A stretch of 64,000 nt of DNA from Lichtheimia corymbifera B2541 (taxonomy: Eukaryota; Mucoromycota; Mucoromycetes; Mucorales; Lichtheimiaceae), in the NCBI GenBank assembly GCA_000697475.1, contig JNEU01001129.1, positions 1 through 64,000 of the forward strand, read 5' to 3'. Shown one piece after another: positions 61,013 through 64,000 of the stretch. The notes beneath the pieces are model-generated. The model saw only the letters and a program-made list of their open reading frames with translations. It was not told the origin of the DNA and ran no database searches. The translations under genes and the position numbers were made by a program. Position 1 is the stretch's first letter; the number at the start of each line of letters is the position of its first letter.

Positions 61013-63440
61013 GGCGTTTTGGTTTGGGAAGAGCACTGAGTGAAGAAAGGGAAACGGCGGTATGGAAATAGGTCAGACAATGAATAAGATCAGTGATGCG
61101 TGCTTATCATTGGCTGGATTGACAAACCGAATCGCATCATCACTTAGATGAAAACGAGATGATGCCATCTCTGTGAAAAGTGCTTGGAAGCGGTCTTTGC
61201 ACTGGTATCTGCTAATGCATCTCACTCTCTCATTATACGGAGTACTTCACCTATCAATCGCACACAGCACCCTGAATGGCTCAATCCCCCTTTTGTCGGA
61301 TGCATTCTTCACTTTCATGCATAAGATCGGTAAAGCAAGATACTCAATAGATAACGTAAATGCTGTCTAGTTTAATAAATTGAATCCACATTTTATCTCA
61401 AGTCCTTCCTTAGTTACAAAGACATCAGTGATATGGTATGGATGATGCTGGGCGATGGGTGATGATATGTTTTAAGATAAAGGGAATCAAAGAAAAGAGG
61501 ATACTGACTCTGAAATCGCATCCGCCAATGTGAGCTTACAAGATGCTTGTACCACCTCAAAGCTCATGTTGTACAAGGATCATGAATCCAGGCGAGGTGT
61601 TCTCTTTTTCCTTTCATGCCTATTCCTCTTGTCCCACCTTATTTGGCTAGCAATCTGACACAATGCATCAAATCCTAGTCATATCCACAATCTGGGTAAA
61701 TCCATATGATAGAATCCATAGCAAAAACGATGGCATGTTTCTATACAACATCATGATCAGCCATCTTGGGCGACGACACCCTTGCTTTATAAGGCAGTGT
61801 GTACTGCATCCCAAGGTAGCATGTGCTACTTATCAGGTACAAATACTTTTGCCTTTAGTGTTTTCCCACGATGAATACTCATAATGCTATTCGTACCATA
61901 CAATGGACATGAACGCATGTTGAGCGTAATGCGATGTAAAGCAATGCTCACATTATCCTCCTCCTTTGTCAGTTAAATCATAACTGTGTGTATGCAGCAT
62001 GTCAAACGACCCTGTATGTATTTTCTTGCATTGCTGATGTAAATAAAATGTGCACATGCTCCTCTCCGGAACAAGCGAACATCGCCTTTTTTGGAAGACC
62101 GTATACTGATGAATACAATCGCTTGTTGTCCTACAGTAGCCATCCATGTTTCTGGATTACTGCGTCTTCTTTGGATACTCCAGGGCTGATGACACATCAG
62201 CGTGTGAATAGTTATTCGCTCGAATAAAATCCAAGGGAGAGAGAAACGAGTAGCCGGCGTTGAAATGTACGCACTTTGGAATGTAAGCTCGGTAACACAC
62301 GACTCGAAATGTGTTTACCGGGAACACACAATAGCAATCAGTGTTGTAGTGAAACGGGATCAAGAAATAGAAACATGGTGTGTCAGCCGTATGTGTTTTA
62401 CTTTGAACATCAAAAGAGTTGCTATGACTACGTGAGGTAGCTTTACAAGAAATGCGATGCCTCGAGCAAGAACAAAGGGGAAATGGTACAAAATGAGCAA
62501 ATTATTCAAAAAAGGCGTCATCACGCGGCACCATGTCAGCTGCTTTTTCATCCTATGGCAATGAGAAAGAGCTTGTGTTTCCAGGGTATCGCTTGTCCCC
62601 CATAACAGCACAATTCGCTTACCAAAATACAATAGAAATAGCAATAAGGGACACACAGATCAGGGTCGGTGTGAGAAAAGCAAAAGATGGGTGTTGTCGA
62701 TGGTGGTGTCAGCAGATCAAATTGCATGCTGCGTCCATTTGTCAACTCCACAGCATCCAGATCAGGCATCAAAAAGGCTCCTGATATTCTATGCAAGGTC
62801 ATGTCAATGTGGAGGGAGCGAAAAAATCACGACAAAATAGGCAGAGAAGACCAAATACAGGCGACCAAGTGGGTTTCTCCCCGGGTACACAAATCAAAGA
62901 GCACGGCTATGGATCCGACAGAATCCATGGAAATGTGTTTTTTGTACCCCAGCTCATCATACACGCATGTCTCATGGAAAAGCAAATGCATTGATACCAC
63001 AACAACAAGTTATAGATAATATCCACCTTTGTTGTGTCTATGAAATGGCCTGTCAACCATCATTTTCTCGATCGTTTTATTTTCCCATGGGCCATGTGGA
63101 ACCTGATTTTGATAGTACCATGTTCTTTTTATGTGGCTGAACTGCATGTACACCGTGCGCATTTGGAGACTCTATCAATACATGCCACACGTACCAGCTG
63201 GTTTGGACATGACATGCCATTTTGAGCAGAAATTACCTGAAAGGGTGTGATGTCAAGAACAAGCATTGGTGATAATGGCACAAGGCTGCTTGGATTAGTG
63301 CAGTACAATTCATCCCTCCCTGTGCCTATAAAACCTCTTTGGATCAAGAGCCCTTTCCTTTTTCTTTTCTCACCTCAGGCCAGGTTCCTCTTTTTCTCTC
63401 CCTCACCTTCCCCCATCATCAACGTTTTCATTCCATCACT
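61013..63440. other. Long intergenic region, no supported gene
   Basis: About 2.4 kb between divergent genes. Short frames only (none over 110 codons). A CT-rich leader and TATA box precede the OPT gene at its right end. Confidence 0.4.
63327..63333 (+). promoter_or_regulatory. TATA box TATAAAA
   Basis: Canonical TATAAAA 114 bases upstream of the OPT-family start codon, followed by a CT-rich leader. Confidence 0.6.
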
Positions 63441-64000
63441 ATGGAATCCAAGCCTGAGACAACCGAACAAGAGAAAATCGAATATGAGATCGACGAGAAG
63501 AAGCAAGAAGAGCTTTATGAAAAAGGTGACCAAATTGCAGTCAAGGACGACGAACCGATAGGGCATGTCATTGTTGAAGAATGGCAATTTACTTGGAGAG
63601 CATCTGTGGTCGGCTCGCTTCTCGGATGTCTAATTGGTAAGGAACACAATTCCCGTCTTTCTGCTGATTGCATGGTCGCTGACTGATTTTTCCACATGAT
63701 AATGCAGCTGCTTCCAATACATACTTGGGTCTTAAAATTGGCTGGACATTTGGTGCATCCATGTTTGGTGCCATTTTCTCCTTTGCTATTCTCAAACCCT
63801 TGTCTCGCGCACTTCCCATATGGCTCGGTGGTGGTTACTTTGGTGCCAAAGAAAATGTCACTGCACAATCTGCAGCTACTACTGGTACGTTGACGACATC
63901 ATGTATACATTATTCGTTCATTTGACTTATATTACTATCATCTTTATAGCCGGTGGTCTTTCAGCTGGTTTCGTCGCTGGTGTCCCTGCCTTATACAAGC
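63441..64000 (+). CDS. OPT-family oligopeptide/metal-chelate transporter, 5' part
   Basis: Partial gene that runs off the right edge. It starts MESKPETTEQEKIEYEIDEK and has introns at about 63636-63707 and 63884-63948. A cytosolic acidic tail precedes the first helices: WRASVVGSLLGCLIAASNTYLGLKIGWTFGA, then IFSFAILKPLSRALPIW, and GAKENVTAQSAATTAGGLSAGFVAGVPALY. The NTYLGLKxGWTFGASxFGAI block and the KENVTxQxAATxAGG block are diagnostic of the OPT superfamily (peptide or metal-phytosiderophore-type transporters in the plasma membrane). Substrate unknown. Only about the first quarter of the protein is in the window. Confidence 0.88.

Overview
This is nuclear DNA of a fungus, most likely an early-diverging one of the Mucoromycota (Mucorales type). 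The evidence is many genes split by short GT-AG introns of about 50-80 bases, CT-rich leaders, homopolymer-rich regulatory proteins (polyQ, polyH, polyT), and a set of conserved fungal housekeeping proteins that can be reassembled by hand across exons. There are no operons, bacterial signals or recognisable tRNA/rRNA genes. Genus assignment from the sequence alone is not possible.

Layout. 0-7.2 kb: the 5' end of a zinc-knuckle gene, a divergent Rad52-family repair gene with a minisatellite-encoded tail, a block of about 190-base repeats (locus A), and a SET-domain lysine methyltransferase. 7.8-19.7 kb: a gene-dense stretch with a RING-CH membrane ubiquitin ligase, a homeobox factor, U2AF small subunit, a sterol O-acyltransferase, a samB/Mub1 MYND protein, an acidic unknown with a PIP-box-like motif, and an OXR1/TLDc protein. 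21.9-30.3 kb: complex I subunit NDUFS7, splicing factor SF3A1, a class I methyltransferase, an SCP2-like protein, and the head-to-head pair RPB11/LSM4. 30.3-37.5 kb: a repeat island without credible genes, with two more copies of the repeat family (loci B and C) around a chain of long imperfect palindromes. 37.5-49 kb: an Apd1/sucrase-ferredoxin-like protein, a long disordered charged protein, an AVT-type amino-acid transporter, a GSKIP-like protein and CIAO1. 51-64 kb: a FAR1-type DNA-binding protein, a C2H2 zinc-finger factor behind two RFX-type X-boxes, a small proline-rich protein, methylenetetrahydrofolate reductase, and the start of an OPT-family transporter cut by the window edge.

Functionally the genes are mostly independent housekeeping units. 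Gene-expression machinery is well represented (U2AF1, SF3A1, LSM4, RPB11), with four transcription or chromatin regulators. The part least explained by known features is the repeat system. One roughly 160-193 base unit occurs as direct arrays at three loci, and two of those copies share a downstream CT-rich tail with a short conserved reading frame. The same unit is built into the arms of hairpin-forming palindromes at 33.0-34.5 kb. This is the best candidate in the window for an undescribed element.
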